From positions 79,388-143,387 of the forward strand of contig JAFTAP010000102.1 of the NCBI GenBank assembly GCA_017455525.1: a stretch of 64,000 nucleotides of DNA. The letters are read 5' to 3'. Origin of the DNA: Lachnospiraceae bacterium (GTDB taxonomy: Bacteria > Bacillota > Clostridia > Lachnospirales > Lachnospiraceae). Shown one piece after another: positions 15,360-24,577 of this stretch (position 1 is its first letter; each line of letters opens with the position of its first letter). The translations under genes were made by a program, and so were the position numbers. The notes under the pieces were generated by a model. That model saw nothing but the letters and a program-made list of their open reading frames with translations, did not search any database and had not been told where the DNA came from.

Positions 15360-17825
15360 TTATTTATCTTGCAGCATTGGTTCTATTATAATGATCGAAT
15401 TATTCAATGGTATCCGTATGTCATTGTCGGCATACTCTTTCCCATTGATTCTCCACCCCTTAAACAGCACATTTGCTCCCGGGTTGCAGCTAAGCTCTAT
15501 AGGATAGTCGCTATAGTACCTGCCCTTCCATGCTCTGCCATTTATATTCTCCAAAGTCAGCGTATTAACACCAATAGAAGCATCCTCGTCCGGTCTCACT
15601 ATGATAACATCGCATAATGAACCTTTTAATTCGAAGTCTCTCTTGAGATACTTTGTCATATATCCTCCGCGTTCCCTCAAAAAAGAATCTACGACATTTA
15701 TATCCCTCTCATAATCCTCCTCTGAATAAGGAGGTATAAACTCAAGATCAGGATAATATGCTTCATCCGTGAGTTCTCCTCGAAATCTTTGCTGTGACTT
15801 AATATCAGCCTCTTTACATGCCTCAGCCATATCATGAAGAATCACGGATGCATTATCATAGCTAAAATTCTCATTGACGAGATCCATAAAAGAGGTAATA
15901 AATCTTTCCTTGAACTCCCTGTTTCGTATCAGCGCAGCAAATAAGGCATCATCTTTAATGGGACAGTGCTCTCCCCAGTAATTACCCTCAATAAATGAAT
16001 CGACATCTGCCCCCGACTCCTCAGTCTTAAGACCTGCGCCTTCGTCAAGGTCGAAGAGAAGCCAGCGCCATCTGCCATCATTATAACCATCTCCACCCGG
16101 TAAAGTAGATTTCCACATACCAACATTGTTTGCAAAAGAATCCGGATTTCCTGAATAAAACTCCGTTGCATAATAATCTATTAAGCTCTGTATATCTACC
16201 ATGTTCTTTATTTCATCATAGTTCTCCCTCAAAGAAAGATCTTGCATCTTAGCAAAATCTATAACGTCATCAAAGGCTCCCGCCTCATTATTATCAAGGA
16301 GTATATTCTTTTTTATTAGGATTTGATCATTGGGCATAACTCCATAATGCTCCTGAACATAGCATTCGCTTACCTTTTCCTGTAAATTATATAACCCCCA
16401 GTATTCGCCATTCAAGAAGACATTGCAGGGAATGGCTCTTTGAGTTCCAATAGATCTGTCGGAAGCCAGTATCTGAAACAAGACGTCCCTCAATTTGGTA
16501 TAGTACATTTCAACTTCACCACCGGTGCGCAATACGAGCTTGTTACAGATTCCTTCTCCATTGCTATGCGTAAAGGGGTCATAAATAAAAGCATTATTTC
16601 CATCATAGATGTTCCTTGCATATAAGCTGAAGCTTTTTTGATTTGCTTCCCTTGAGTCTCCGCCATGAATGCGTACTCCTATATTCTGTTCGAATAACTT
16701 TTTATGTTCCTCAGAATAATACTCTAGCTTTGCCTCTCGTTCCCACCCAATTCCTCGTTTATAGTAATTCGCATACCCATATCCATGCCGATGTCCGGTT
16801 TTATCCTGATGTATGCTGTTTACCTTTCCCAACGCATATATACCGTCGTCAAATCCGAACAAATCCATGGGAGACATCGATAGCGAAATAGTCGGGATCT
16901 TATTATATTCTTCTCCCTTAAGTCCGACAAAAAACGTTTCTGTCTTTATAGGGCTTACCTTGTCGCCATCAATGACTATAGCTTTGATAATAGTGCATTT
17001 ATCAACAATATCCGTAGGCAGATATTCGTAATCCAGACTTATGCCATTTATTGCTGAATATACATTCGGCTCATCTGTCCTATCGGATATTAATATCGGA
17101 CCGTCATATATCTCTGAGTCAGGAGTAGTATCTTCCCCGTTAGTAGTGTAGTAAATCGTTCCCTCCCCGGACTCCATCCCTACCTCGACGGGCTCATCGT
17201 ACCATCCGCCCTCTATGGAAAACTCAGGCTCTTTTAGCGTACATCTTATATCTTCTTCAGTATAAAATGACTCAACATAGTAAGGGGAAGGATCATTTAC
17301 CATATAGTGCCATGGTTCGCTTAGAGTGAAGCTATAAACTTTACCTGCAGAGATTGTCTTAGGAACAGCGACAGCCGCTTGAACCCCCTCTGGATCAGAT
17401 AGGACAACCGTTTCACCGCCGGATAGTCTAAATGGTATTGCATGGACATCCTGTATGATATAATCATCTTCGTATTCGCTTGTATCCACTATCTTGCTGT
17501 CGCACCATAATATCATAGCCTGACCCGGATTTATAGTAACTGAAGACAGAATATATTTATATGGACAGTCCTTATCGTCTGTAACTCCCCATCCTGATAA
17601 ATCAACCACATCATTACTGGAATTATACAGCTCAATGTAATCCGATCCATACTCACCATCATCATCATAAGATGTCGTTTTATTGGAAATGCATACTTCG
17701 CTGATTGAAATTGCAGGCATAACAAAATCCGACGGAACCAGAATATGTCTTGTCCCACAGCAAATAAGCACTAGCGATATACAAGAAAATACAATCAATA
17801 GAAAAGGAATAACTCTTCTTTTCAT
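15360..17825 (-). CDS. Multi-domain CotH protein with lamin-tail and chitobiase-like domains
   Basis: The 821-residue product has an N-terminal hydrophobic signal/anchor (about 5-23). A lamin-tail (LTD) domain follows (about 37-145: ISEVCISNKT, SDYIELYNSS, VDLSGWGV). Next is a chitobiase/beta-hexosaminidase C-terminal-like domain (about 200-300: GTIYYTTNGEDTTPDSEIY). The CotH domain starts near residue 310 and includes GVRIHGGDSRE, NGEYWGLYNLQEKV and LLFDLDEGAG with the metal-binding Asp pair. A small beta-rich tail ends the protein. LTD and chitobiase-like domains are common on secreted proteins and may place the kinase-like domain on a surface polymer. It is the closer relative of 36071-37831. 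It lies downstream of a YidC-phosphatase fusion on the same strand, 342 bases away. No good ribosome site is visible before the ATG. Confidence 0.85.
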   Translation of the reverse strand: MKRRVIPFLLIVFSCISLVLICCGTRHILVPSDFVMPAISISEVCISNKTTSYDDDGEYGSDYIELYNSSNDVVDLSGWGVTDDKDCPYKYILSSVTINPGQAMILWCDSKIVDTSEYEDDYIIQDVHAIPFRLSGGETVVLSDPEGVQAAVAVPKTISAGKVYSFTLSEPWHYMVNDPSPYYVESFYTEEDIRCTLKEPEFSIEGGWYDEPVEVGMESGEGTIYYTTNGEDTTPDSEIYDGPILISDRTDEPNVYSAINGISLDYEYLPTDIVDKCTIIKAIVIDGDKVSPIKTETFFVGLKGEEYNKIPTISLSMSPMDLFGFDDGIYALGKVNSIHQDKTGHRHGYGYANYYKRGIGWEREAKLEYYSEEHKKLFEQNIGVRIHGGDSREANQKSFSLYARNIYDGNNAFIYDPFTHSNGEGICNKLVLRTGGEVEMYYTKLRDVLFQILASDRSIGTQRAIPCNVFLNGEYWGLYNLQEKVSECYVQEHYGVMPNDQILIKKNILLDNNEAGAFDDVIDFAKMQDLSLRENYDEIKNMVDIQSLIDYYATEFYSGNPDSFANNVGMWKSTLPGGDGYNDGRWRWLLFDLDEGAGLKTEESGADVDSFIEGNYWGEHCPIKDDALFAALIRNREFKERFITSFMDLVNENFSYDNASVILHDMAEACKEADIKSQQRFRGELTDEAYYPDLEFIPPYSEEDYERDINVVDSFLRERGGYMTKYLKRDFELKGSLCDVIIVRPDEDASIGVNTLTLENINGRAWKGRYYSDYPIELSCNPGANVLFKGWRINGKEYADNDIRIPLNNSIIIIEPMLQDK

Positions 17826-17949
17826 TCTAAAATATAATTCTGAATCATTTTTCGCAAAGACCTATGTGACAGCTCCCCCATCATATATTTAATCCATGCT
17901 GTCCACATCTCCTAAATGGATTTCATTTTACAATGATTCGTTCTATTCA

Positions 17950-18087
17950 TCAATCCCAGGTTTTATGACTGCAGAAGCTTATTTTACGCTTTCGGTAATT
18001 CCTAATTAGCAGGATCTTGTCCACATAGTAACAACCATCATCAATTATTCTTTTGTAATTCTCATAACCGACTCCGATTTTCTTCAC
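17950..18087 (-). pseudogene. Fragment of an AAA-ATPase-like (PF09820-type) gene
   Basis: In the 342-base gap between two genes, the minus strand from GTG 18087 encodes KKIGVGYENYKRIIDDG and then YYVDKILLI. This is the N-terminal signature of the AAA-ATPase-like/PD-(D/E)XK family abundant in Lachnospiraceae and Bacteroidetes. A GAGGTG ribosome site precedes it. After about 29 codons similarity is lost and a stop follows at 17950; the P-loop that should come next is absent. It is a dead remnant of about 45 codons. The rest of 17826-18167 holds nothing else I can name. Confidence 0.6.
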
Positions 18088-18167
18088 GTCTCACCTCATA
18101 ATATAACTCAAGGAGCTTCCTTGCCTCATGCTGCGTTGTCGTCAGTCGCCGTAGCCTGGCTTTAGTG

Positions 18168-20696
18168 TCATTTCAGCGCAGGAATACTTTTCCAGTTATT
18201 TCTGTCCCTCATGTCATCTTTAACTTCATACCATCCCTGTTCCGAGTTAGTGAATACATTGGCATCAAAATCCGAAAAATTAGACGCAAGTACCAGCTGC
18301 TCATGAGACTTCTCGTTATCATCAAGCTCTCGACCGGTGAACGGATTTTCGTTTCTTTCTATGATATCCCTTGATGCAAGCATCGGAGTGTCAGCGTTTG
18401 TCATGAATTCTTCGTTTTCTATGAATCCATGCGAATCAAAATCCTTAAACATAAGCAGTGCGCTAAAGCCCTCAGTATCAAGTCCACTATCCAGCATTTT
18501 ATCCTCAAAGTCACCTATGCCTGCCCCGTGATCGCTCACTATGATGATACGGGTATTATCATATACTTCATTTTCCCTAAGGTAATCAAGCCACTCCGCA
18601 ACCTTGAGCATAGCTGCCATGTTTACATGGTAGTATTCTATATAATTAGGCTTTAACACATTTCCTTCGGAATCTACCCTAAAGCCTTCCTCTAGTCCGC
18701 TGTTATCCACGTTATCCGGATTATCATAGTTTGGAAGCTGCAGCTCCCTCGGATCATGAGTCGTGTCATTGTCCATCATCATGAATGTGTTTTTCGAGGA
18801 TGCATCGCTTATTTCCGTAAGCTCTGTCAAGTGTCCCAGAATGGAGTAGCTGTCGTTGAACTCACTGTTAACGTTTTCGAGTGCAGTCACGTTAAAGGTA
18901 TCCGGAGAATGATAAGTTCCTCCGCGATATATGAAGGATTGCATGAAAACCGGCACCGACTTGAATATCCCATACATGAATATCTGCCTCTTCCTGTACG
19001 AATCAGTGTAGCTTATCGACTCCGATGATACGAAACGATTCTTCAAACTGTAGGCATGAATCTTAGGATACTTATCATATATAGACAGATCACTTACATC
19101 CTCATACCCCGCAAGAGGGGGATCGTATACTGTCGTCTCAAACCCGTTATCGGAAAAGAGCACCGGCATCACCGATAAGGCCTCATTATGCTTATCTACG
19201 AGTTTCTCTTCCGGGCGATTGTTCATTGCCTCGGGCGTATATTCATATCCTCCAAAAATCCCGGGAGCACCGACTATAGTATGCTCACCATGTGAGATAA
19301 TATTCACATAATATGTAAAGCCGTCATATTTTTCCCTTAGCTCCGGTCTCTCCTCCATTATATAGGGAATATACGGTCCTATCGCACAGTCAAGCATCAA
19401 TACGATCACATTCTTCCCATTTTTCGACAATATAAAGCCTTCATACTCCGTATCATTTCGCAGGTAACTCATAGCAGAGAGCTTACGCTGAGTGCCCACC
19501 GTATTAAAAATCGACAGGATAACGAGCACCGCTATTATCAATTTATATATGTTATTTATCCATCCATGTCTATACCGCCAAATAAGAGACATGATAATGA
19601 ACGTCATCGCCAGAACAATGATATTAACAAAGATCTTCCCGGAACTATATGCAAGCTCTCCCCGGTAAACCATCTCCGGAGACAAGGTCAAAGGAATCTT
19701 GCCGAACAGAAGAAAGTCCACAAGAGCCATACCGCAGCACAGCCATATGGCAAATGTGAATACCTGCTTTCCCCTGCTGCCTGACAGATAATAAAAGACA
19801 GAAAACCACAGAAGAAAGGTTCCCGCTGCTATCAGCAGCGCATTAAAAGCATAATGTAATGGATTTCTGTATGCGGTCAGTATCACGAATTCCTCCGGTG
19901 AAGAAACGATCACAGACAAAGGTATTGCAAGACCGATCAGAATAGTAAGCATTATCACGCCCTTCATGTATATCCGCTCATCATCACGCACAGAAGATTT
20001 TTTCTCTGATCCATTCACACCCTTCGTGCTTTTGGCACTTAAGACAATATTCTTCACAAGCGAGAATATGTTATTCATAGTCCAATATATCACGAGTCCG
20101 CTCGGACTATCATAGAGCAGGATCAGAAAAAGTCCTGCCATGATATAAAGCTGCAGCTTTTCCCTTAGCGTACTCCCCTTTGTATATATGATAATAGATA
20201 TGATGTTGATGCCTGTCATCAATATCGGGAGCAGATTAACGCTCAGCGTACCAATCACGATCAATCCGTCAGGCTTTCCGAGATCACGTATAATATGAAA
20301 CGGATACCCCTGAAGCAGGCGAAGATGCGATAAAAAATGATATGCCGCTATGAAAAATGGAATCTGCAGCAAGAGCGAGATGGAGCTTCTAAGAGAATAC
20401 AGCGGATGATAGTCCTGCTTCCTGTAGTATGCCTGAAGCATCATGAATCTCTCATCCCCTGTGAAGGAATTGCGTATATGCTTCACCCAGTTTTGCATAG
20501 AATCCTGACGCTGCCGCTCTTCCTGCGAAATCCTGTCAGCCCTGTTATACAGTGGCAGTAATAAGAAGTTCAACACAAGACTCACTCCTATTATCGCCAG
20601 ACAGGCACTGGGTCTCAAATCATAGATAACAGAAAATACGACCTCAAGAAACAGCTCTATAGGGTATATGATCAATACGTATAATGCTGAAAACAT
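18168..20696 (-). CDS. YidC/Oxa1 domain fused to an alkaline-phosphatase/sulfatase-superfamily domain (copy 2)
   Basis: The 842-residue product has the same plan as 7635-10184: a YidC fold (1-235) with SLVLNFLLLPLY, where Asn43 replaces the usual groove arginine, then IPFFIAAYHF and SPSGLVIYWTMNN, extra helices, and an outer phosphatase-superfamily domain. That domain shows NVIVLMLD, a GEHTIVGAP segment with the likely Thr nucleophile, FGGYEYTPEA and VSDHGAGIG. An additional HDPREL motif follows a DNDT segment. The function is inferred as phospho- or phosphono-group transfer, or hydrolysis, at the outer face. It lies between a CotH gene downstream (15360) and the SGNH/short-membrane pair upstream, from which a terminator-like palindrome separates it. 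No Shine-Dalgarno is seen; a promoter at 20703-20731 would place the transcript start almost on the ATG. Confidence 0.85.
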   Translation of the reverse strand: MFSALYVLIIYPIELFLEVVFSVIYDLRPSACLAIIGVSLVLNFLLLPLYNRADRISQEERQRQDSMQNWVKHIRNSFTGDERFMMLQAYYRKQDYHPLYSLRSSISLLLQIPFFIAAYHFLSHLRLLQGYPFHIIRDLGKPDGLIVIGTLSVNLLPILMTGINIISIIIYTKGSTLREKLQLYIMAGLFLILLYDSPSGLVIYWTMNNIFSLVKNIVLSAKSTKGVNGSEKKSSVRDDERIYMKGVIMLTILIGLAIPLSVIVSSPEEFVILTAYRNPLHYAFNALLIAAGTFLLWFSVFYYLSGSRGKQVFTFAIWLCCGMALVDFLLFGKIPLTLSPEMVYRGELAYSSGKIFVNIIVLAMTFIIMSLIWRYRHGWINNIYKLIIAVLVILSIFNTVGTQRKLSAMSYLRNDTEYEGFILSKNGKNVIVLMLDCAIGPYIPYIMEERPELREKYDGFTYYVNIISHGEHTIVGAPGIFGGYEYTPEAMNNRPEEKLVDKHNEALSVMPVLFSDNGFETTVYDPPLAGYEDVSDLSIYDKYPKIHAYSLKNRFVSSESISYTDSYRKRQIFMYGIFKSVPVFMQSFIYRGGTYHSPDTFNVTALENVNSEFNDSYSILGHLTELTEISDASSKNTFMMMDNDTTHDPRELQLPNYDNPDNVDNSGLEEGFRVDSEGNVLKPNYIEYYHVNMAAMLKVAEWLDYLRENEVYDNTRIIIVSDHGAGIGDFEDKMLDSGLDTEGFSALLMFKDFDSHGFIENEEFMTNADTPMLASRDIIERNENPFTGRELDDNEKSHEQLVLASNFSDFDANVFTNSEQGWYEVKDDMRDRNNWKSIPALK

Positions 20697-20702
20697 GGAA
20701 AT

Positions 20703-20731
20703 ATTGTAGCACCGGGCATATAATAAAACAA
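20703..20731 (-). promoter_or_regulatory. Promoter immediately upstream of the YidC fusion at 18168
   Basis: On the minus strand TTGTTT (20726-20731) and TACAAT (20703-20708) are 17 bases apart. Only six bases separate the -10 from the ATG at 20696, so the mRNA would be leaderless or nearly so. This fits the absence of a ribosome site but is unproven. Confidence 0.4.
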
Positions 20732-20756
20732 CTATCCGGGAATCCTGGATTCCCGG
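20722..20756 (-). terminator. Terminator-like palindrome at the end of the phosphonate operon
   Basis: CCGGGAATCC and GGATTCCCGG (20736-20756) are perfect inverted repeats with a one-base centre. As RNA the stem CCGGGAA/TTCCCGG would close a seven-base loop. On the minus strand it is followed by a T-rich stretch (ATAGTTGTTTTATT). It overlaps the last codons of 20732-21319. The T-tract is interrupted, so termination may be partial. Confidence 0.45.
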
Positions 20757-21319
20757 GTCTCAGGAAGAGGCTTAGACCGGCTCCAAGACAACGACATTGC
20801 CGCAGGCAGGCAGATCGTCATAGGATAAAAATAGCGGAAATAGCTGCCATTGCAAGGTCCTGCAAAGCACACAAGAAGTACTAATAGCAAAGGGATGAAT
20901 ACGGCAACTGCTTTCTTATTTTTGTGATATATCCAATATGCCGTCGCAATAAGAAGCACCCAAGTATAGCACGCCACGGATAGGATTGGAGATAGGAATG
21001 ATAGCGAAAAAATCAACTCTCTCAGTGATTCAAACCTCTCCCTTATACCATCGAAACAGTGTGGGCGGTGCATGTTCATACCTGTCACACCATGCTTTTC
21101 GCATATCTCATTTATCTCCTCAAAGCTGTCTGTCTCCTCCCCCATGTAATACGCTGCTACAGTAAGATTCGCTCCGGGATATACGCACGTGATCAGAAAA
21201 AGAATCAAAAAAGCTCCTGCATTACCGCCTCGTATGAAAAGAGCTGATAGCATCAACACCTGCAAACAAAGGAAACAACAAAGCAATCTATTATGCAACA
21301 GGACTTTAATTTTACTCAT
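20732..21319 (-). CDS. Short polytopic membrane protein, likely a truncated GT-C-like relative
   Basis: The 195-residue product has an N-terminal helix pair, a central soluble stretch (about 60-95) and three helices. It ends with CFAGPCNGSYFRYFYPMTICLP, a motif I associate with the C-terminal end of larger polytopic sugar-transferase-like proteins of Firmicutes. The N-terminal two thirds expected for those proteins are missing, so this is a truncated copy or a distinct short form. The start ATG overlaps the stop of the SGNH gene by eight bases, which suggests active translational coupling and argues against simple decay. Function unknown. Confidence 0.6.
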   Translation of the reverse strand: MSKIKVLLHNRLLCCFLCLQVLMLSALFIRGGNAGAFLILFLITCVYPGANLTVAAYYMGEETDSFEEINEICEKHGVTGMNMHRPHCFDGIRERFESLRELIFSLSFLSPILSVACYTWVLLIATAYWIYHKNKKAVAVFIPLLLVLLVCFAGPCNGSYFRYFYPMTICLPAAMSLSWSRSKPLPETRESRIPG

Positions 21320-22331
21320 TCGTTAAAAACACACCCTTCCTTTTAGCATTCTCTTCCCATGATGAATATCTGTTATCCCCCCTTCTGTCAGGTATCTCGA
21401 AGGAATCTTTAAGTGTCCTGCCTAGAAAAGATGTGAACTTACAGCTCCCATCATAGTTAAGATGCGATTCATCGTTATAGTCGCTCGTGTAATCGAGCCC
21501 CATCTCTTCTCCGTCGTAGTTAAAATTTCTGTATGATATGCCTTTTTTCCTTGCCATATCCTGTATGCTATTATACACCATCTCCTGTTCTTTAGTGGAA
21601 GGGTAAGGATTGACCACAAGAAAGAGCTCTATCCCCTTGTCTTTCGTATATTCAATAATCTTATTAAGGTACTCCTCCGATCTCTTCGGCATCCTCTTCG
21701 CATCTAGTACTCCGAGTGCCGGTCCTTTACTTGCCGTAACATTATAAAAAGGAGTGAAGCCTTTGAAATCAATATAATAATCGGGATGAGTAGCAACATA
21801 AAAATCATCCTCTCCCAAGTCCGGATACCTCCAATGATATCCAAAAAAGGACGGAAAGTATGAATTAATCTGTTCAGCAGTACATGCTGTCGATATCATT
21901 TTTAGCTTATTGAATGAGAATCTTATATTGTACAGATTCTCGCCTATCCAGGCGGAATCAAAGCTATCTCCGTATTTCACAGGCGAATAAAGATCAAGCA
22001 CTACCACCTTGGGCGACTGATACTTGCAGAACTCCTTTAGGTAATAATATGTCAGCCACATGGGCTGCTCCGCAGCACTGTAATCATATGCGGCTATGCC
22101 ATATTCCTCCCACAGTATCGCAGGATTAACGTCACAGTGCATATGGCTGGATCCCATCATTACGACATCTATGGTATCCCTCGGCTGCGCATACATAGCA
22201 ACGCATTGGCTGCTCCCATGTATTGTCTTAAGACACAGGAGCCTGCCTGCAAACCACATTATCGATACAAATGCAGTCATGAATATGATACGTATGAATA
22301 TTGTCTTTTTCTTTTCTCCACTCTTCATCAT
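21312..22331 (-). CDS. SGNH/DltD-AlgJ-like protein, partner of the MBOAT acyltransferase
   Basis: The 339-residue product has one N-terminal membrane helix and an outer domain starting with VVMMGSSHMHCDVNP (GSSH block with the likely nucleophile Ser). It closes with DESHLNYDGS, the DxxH block of SGNH-fold enzymes. Such proteins work with an MBOAT channel protein to move acetyl or other acyl groups onto sugars or teichoic acids outside the cell. The MBOAT gene lies directly upstream, five bases away. The acceptor is presumably the polymer made by this locus. Whether the group is acetyl is not readable from sequence. Confidence 0.8.
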   Translation of the reverse strand: MMKSGEKKKTIFIRIIFMTAFVSIMWFAGRLLCLKTIHGSSQCVAMYAQPRDTIDVVMMGSSHMHCDVNPAILWEEYGIAAYDYSAAEQPMWLTYYYLKEFCKYQSPKVVVLDLYSPVKYGDSFDSAWIGENLYNIRFSFNKLKMISTACTAEQINSYFPSFFGYHWRYPDLGEDDFYVATHPDYYIDFKGFTPFYNVTASKGPALGVLDAKRMPKRSEEYLNKIIEYTKDKGIELFLVVNPYPSTKEQEMVYNSIQDMARKKGISYRNFNYDGEEMGLDYTSDYNDESHLNYDGSCKFTSFLGRTLKDSFEIPDRRGDNRYSSWEENAKRKGVFLTNE

Positions 22332-22336
22332 ATAAG

Positions 22337-23740
22337 TCAGAAATTCATGTATATAAAGCTCTTGACATCCTCATTCCCATATATCCCGAATATCAGGAAA
22401 GCAACCGTAAAAATAAGAAAACCCATATTCCGCCTGATCTCGCCTGTATTTATAAGCATCTCCGGAACCAGTGTCCTCCTCCTGTATGCTGCAAGGTCTG
22501 CCACGAATACTACTGCAATCCCGATCAGAAGGATCGTCATCTGCAGCGGAGTAGATCCTGTCTTTATTATCTCATATTCAAAGCTTTGATTTATCGGTAC
22601 AGATGTGAAAACAGCAAGAATATATCTTATTGCCATCCCCAGAGATTCCGCCCTGAAGAAAATCCATGCAAATGACACACAGCAAAATGTGATGACTGAT
22701 CCTATAGCCCCTCGTAAAGCAAAAGACAGCTTCGTGTCCTTGAGCATGCCTGCTAAAACTGAATATATACCATGCAGTAGCCCCCATACTATGAACTTAA
22801 GTCCCCTTCCATGCCACATACCGCATATGAAAAATACGATCATGGTGTTAATGTATTTCCTTATGAGTCCTTTACGATTCCCGCCCAGGGGAATATAGAC
22901 ATAATCCCTTAAGAAGCTGCTTAACGATATGTGCCAGGATCTCCAGAACTCAGTTATATTCTGAGCAAAATACGGTGTCCTGAAATTCTGCGTAAGATCT
23001 ATGCCAAAAAGATATGATATCCCTACCATGATATCCGTATATCCCGCAAAGTCACAGTATATCTGTATAGTGTACAAAAGCGAACCAGTTATCAGCATTA
23101 CTTTCCCATATTGATCATGCTTCATGAATATCCCATCTACTATGATTCCAGCCCTGTCCGCAATCATAAGCTTCAGAAAAAGCCCCCATATTATATAAGA
23201 TAAAGACTTTATAATTCTCTGCCCGTCAAATAGTCTTGCGTCAGAAAGCCTGTCCAGCTGCGGCAGAAAAGTCTCCGCCCTTTCAATAGGTCCGCTTACC
23301 AGCTTGGGGAACCATGACATATATAGTATATATTTGACAATGTTTTTTTCTGCCGTATATTTTCTCTTATACACATCTGCAATGTAGCTGATAGCCTGGA
23401 AAGTATAGAAGGAAAGACCGACAGGAATTGCGATTTTTATGGCAGAATCCTCCGGGCCGGACATATATTTCCATAATGTCAGGATTGAAGCTAATAAAAA
23501 AACAGAAACGCAGAGTACAACCTTGCGTACCTTATCTCCTTTAAGACTACCTAACACCCTCGCAATAATATATGTGAAAAAAGTAACAGATAATAAAACC
23601 ACAAATGCACTTCTGTCAATAAGCAGACAAAAAAACAGGCTGACAGCTGCAAGAATCCCCGGCTTAAGTCCGGGTAAGGCAATATAAAAGGCAATTATCG
23701 TTATTCCTATGAAAAAAAGAGTAGATAGCTGAAAAGTCAT
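22337..23740 (-). CDS. MBOAT-family O-acyltransferase (AlgI/DltB-like)
   Basis: The 467-residue multi-helix protein carries the MBOAT core: FRTPYFAQNITEFWRSWHISL, LRDYVYIPLGGNRKG and FFICGMWHGRGLKFIVWGLLHG with the conserved histidines. AlgI/PatA-type members transfer acyl groups across the membrane to surface polysaccharides with an SGNH partner, here 21312-22331. Length and motif order are normal. It belongs to the long minus-strand operon and starts 60 bases after the stop of the frameshifted membrane gene. Confidence 0.9.
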   Translation of the reverse strand: MTFQLSTLFFIGITIIAFYIALPGLKPGILAAVSLFFCLLIDRSAFVVLLSVTFFTYIIARVLGSLKGDKVRKVVLCVSVFLLASILTLWKYMSGPEDSAIKIAIPVGLSFYTFQAISYIADVYKRKYTAEKNIVKYILYMSWFPKLVSGPIERAETFLPQLDRLSDARLFDGQRIIKSLSYIIWGLFLKLMIADRAGIIVDGIFMKHDQYGKVMLITGSLLYTIQIYCDFAGYTDIMVGISYLFGIDLTQNFRTPYFAQNITEFWRSWHISLSSFLRDYVYIPLGGNRKGLIRKYINTMIVFFICGMWHGRGLKFIVWGLLHGIYSVLAGMLKDTKLSFALRGAIGSVITFCCVSFAWIFFRAESLGMAIRYILAVFTSVPINQSFEYEIIKTGSTPLQMTILLIGIAVVFVADLAAYRRRTLVPEMLINTGEIRRNMGFLIFTVAFLIFGIYGNEDVKSFIYMNF

Positions 23741-23800
23741 TTTTTATCTATATCTATTATATTTCATCTGCTTCATCAACGATATATTCCCATACCTCGC

Positions 23801-24577
23801 TTATGTATCGTTTACCCCTGTTCCGCTAAATCTATTCGTGCACACGTCGTAATCCCAGACATATATGTAATTCTCACCTATATTAAACTTCTCTTTGCAC
23901 TCTCCAAATATTGATTCAAGGCTTTCACCCATTTCCTTGTTCTCATTGTAGTTCAGCAGGATGTATGATCCCTTATTCTCAGGGATATATTTATCGGTGT
24001 CAACAAGATTCAGATGAGGATTTAACGACAGTGCTATATCGGAATTCCCTATTGCAGCCACATCAAGCTTCAGGTCGGAATAAATACTTAACGGATATAT
24101 ATTCCAAAATGTCCCGTACCCTTTACACGCATCAAGGCCTTGATCTATCATGGTCTGCGCAGTCGCTCTCTTCTCTATGACCTTCCCCTGCCACCCTCTG
24201 CTTGCAAATCCGAGCTGGGCTATCATTATCAATGATGCCATACCAAACATGATGCCATATATGAATGCATGCTTCCTGTCCCCGATCCAGTGACGCATCA
24301 CATAGCACGACGAAATCATTATAGATACTAACACGAAGGATAATATATGACTTGGCGAAGTCTTGTCAAAGAATATAGTAGAAATAACCATCTCAGCATT
24401 GTGTACCATAGCGAACATGAAAAAGAACTTAACTCCATCAGGCTCTTCCTTGTATGCCCTGATCTGTAACAACGGAAGAATGAATATGAACAAGATGCAA
24501 CACAGTATGGAAACCATGCTTGCAAGCCCCCCCCATTGTGGCAAGATCGCTGCTTCCGTTATATCCGAATACATCAA
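23801..24577 (-). CDS. C-terminal part of a frameshifted polytopic membrane protein
   Basis: This frame holds the second half of the gene that begins at 25568. It has membrane helices from about residue 20 (MVSILCCILFIFILPLLQI), three to four more helices and an outer tail of about 130 residues. It has no ribosome site and its listed first codons are the wrong frame of the upstream half; real coding begins at about 24534. Removing one base from a run of eight G residues joins it to the upstream frame and gives 588 residues in total. Function as for 24438-25568. Confidence 0.6.
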   Translation of the reverse strand: MMYSDITEAAILPQWGGLASMVSILCCILFIFILPLLQIRAYKEEPDGVKFFFMFAMVHNAEMVISTIFFDKTSPSHILSFVLVSIMISSCYVMRHWIGDRKHAFIYGIMFGMASLIMIAQLGFASRGWQGKVIEKRATAQTMIDQGLDACKGYGTFWNIYPLSIYSDLKLDVAAIGNSDIALSLNPHLNLVDTDKYIPENKGSYILLNYNENKEMGESLESIFGECKEKFNIGENYIYVWDYDVCTNRFSGTGVNDT

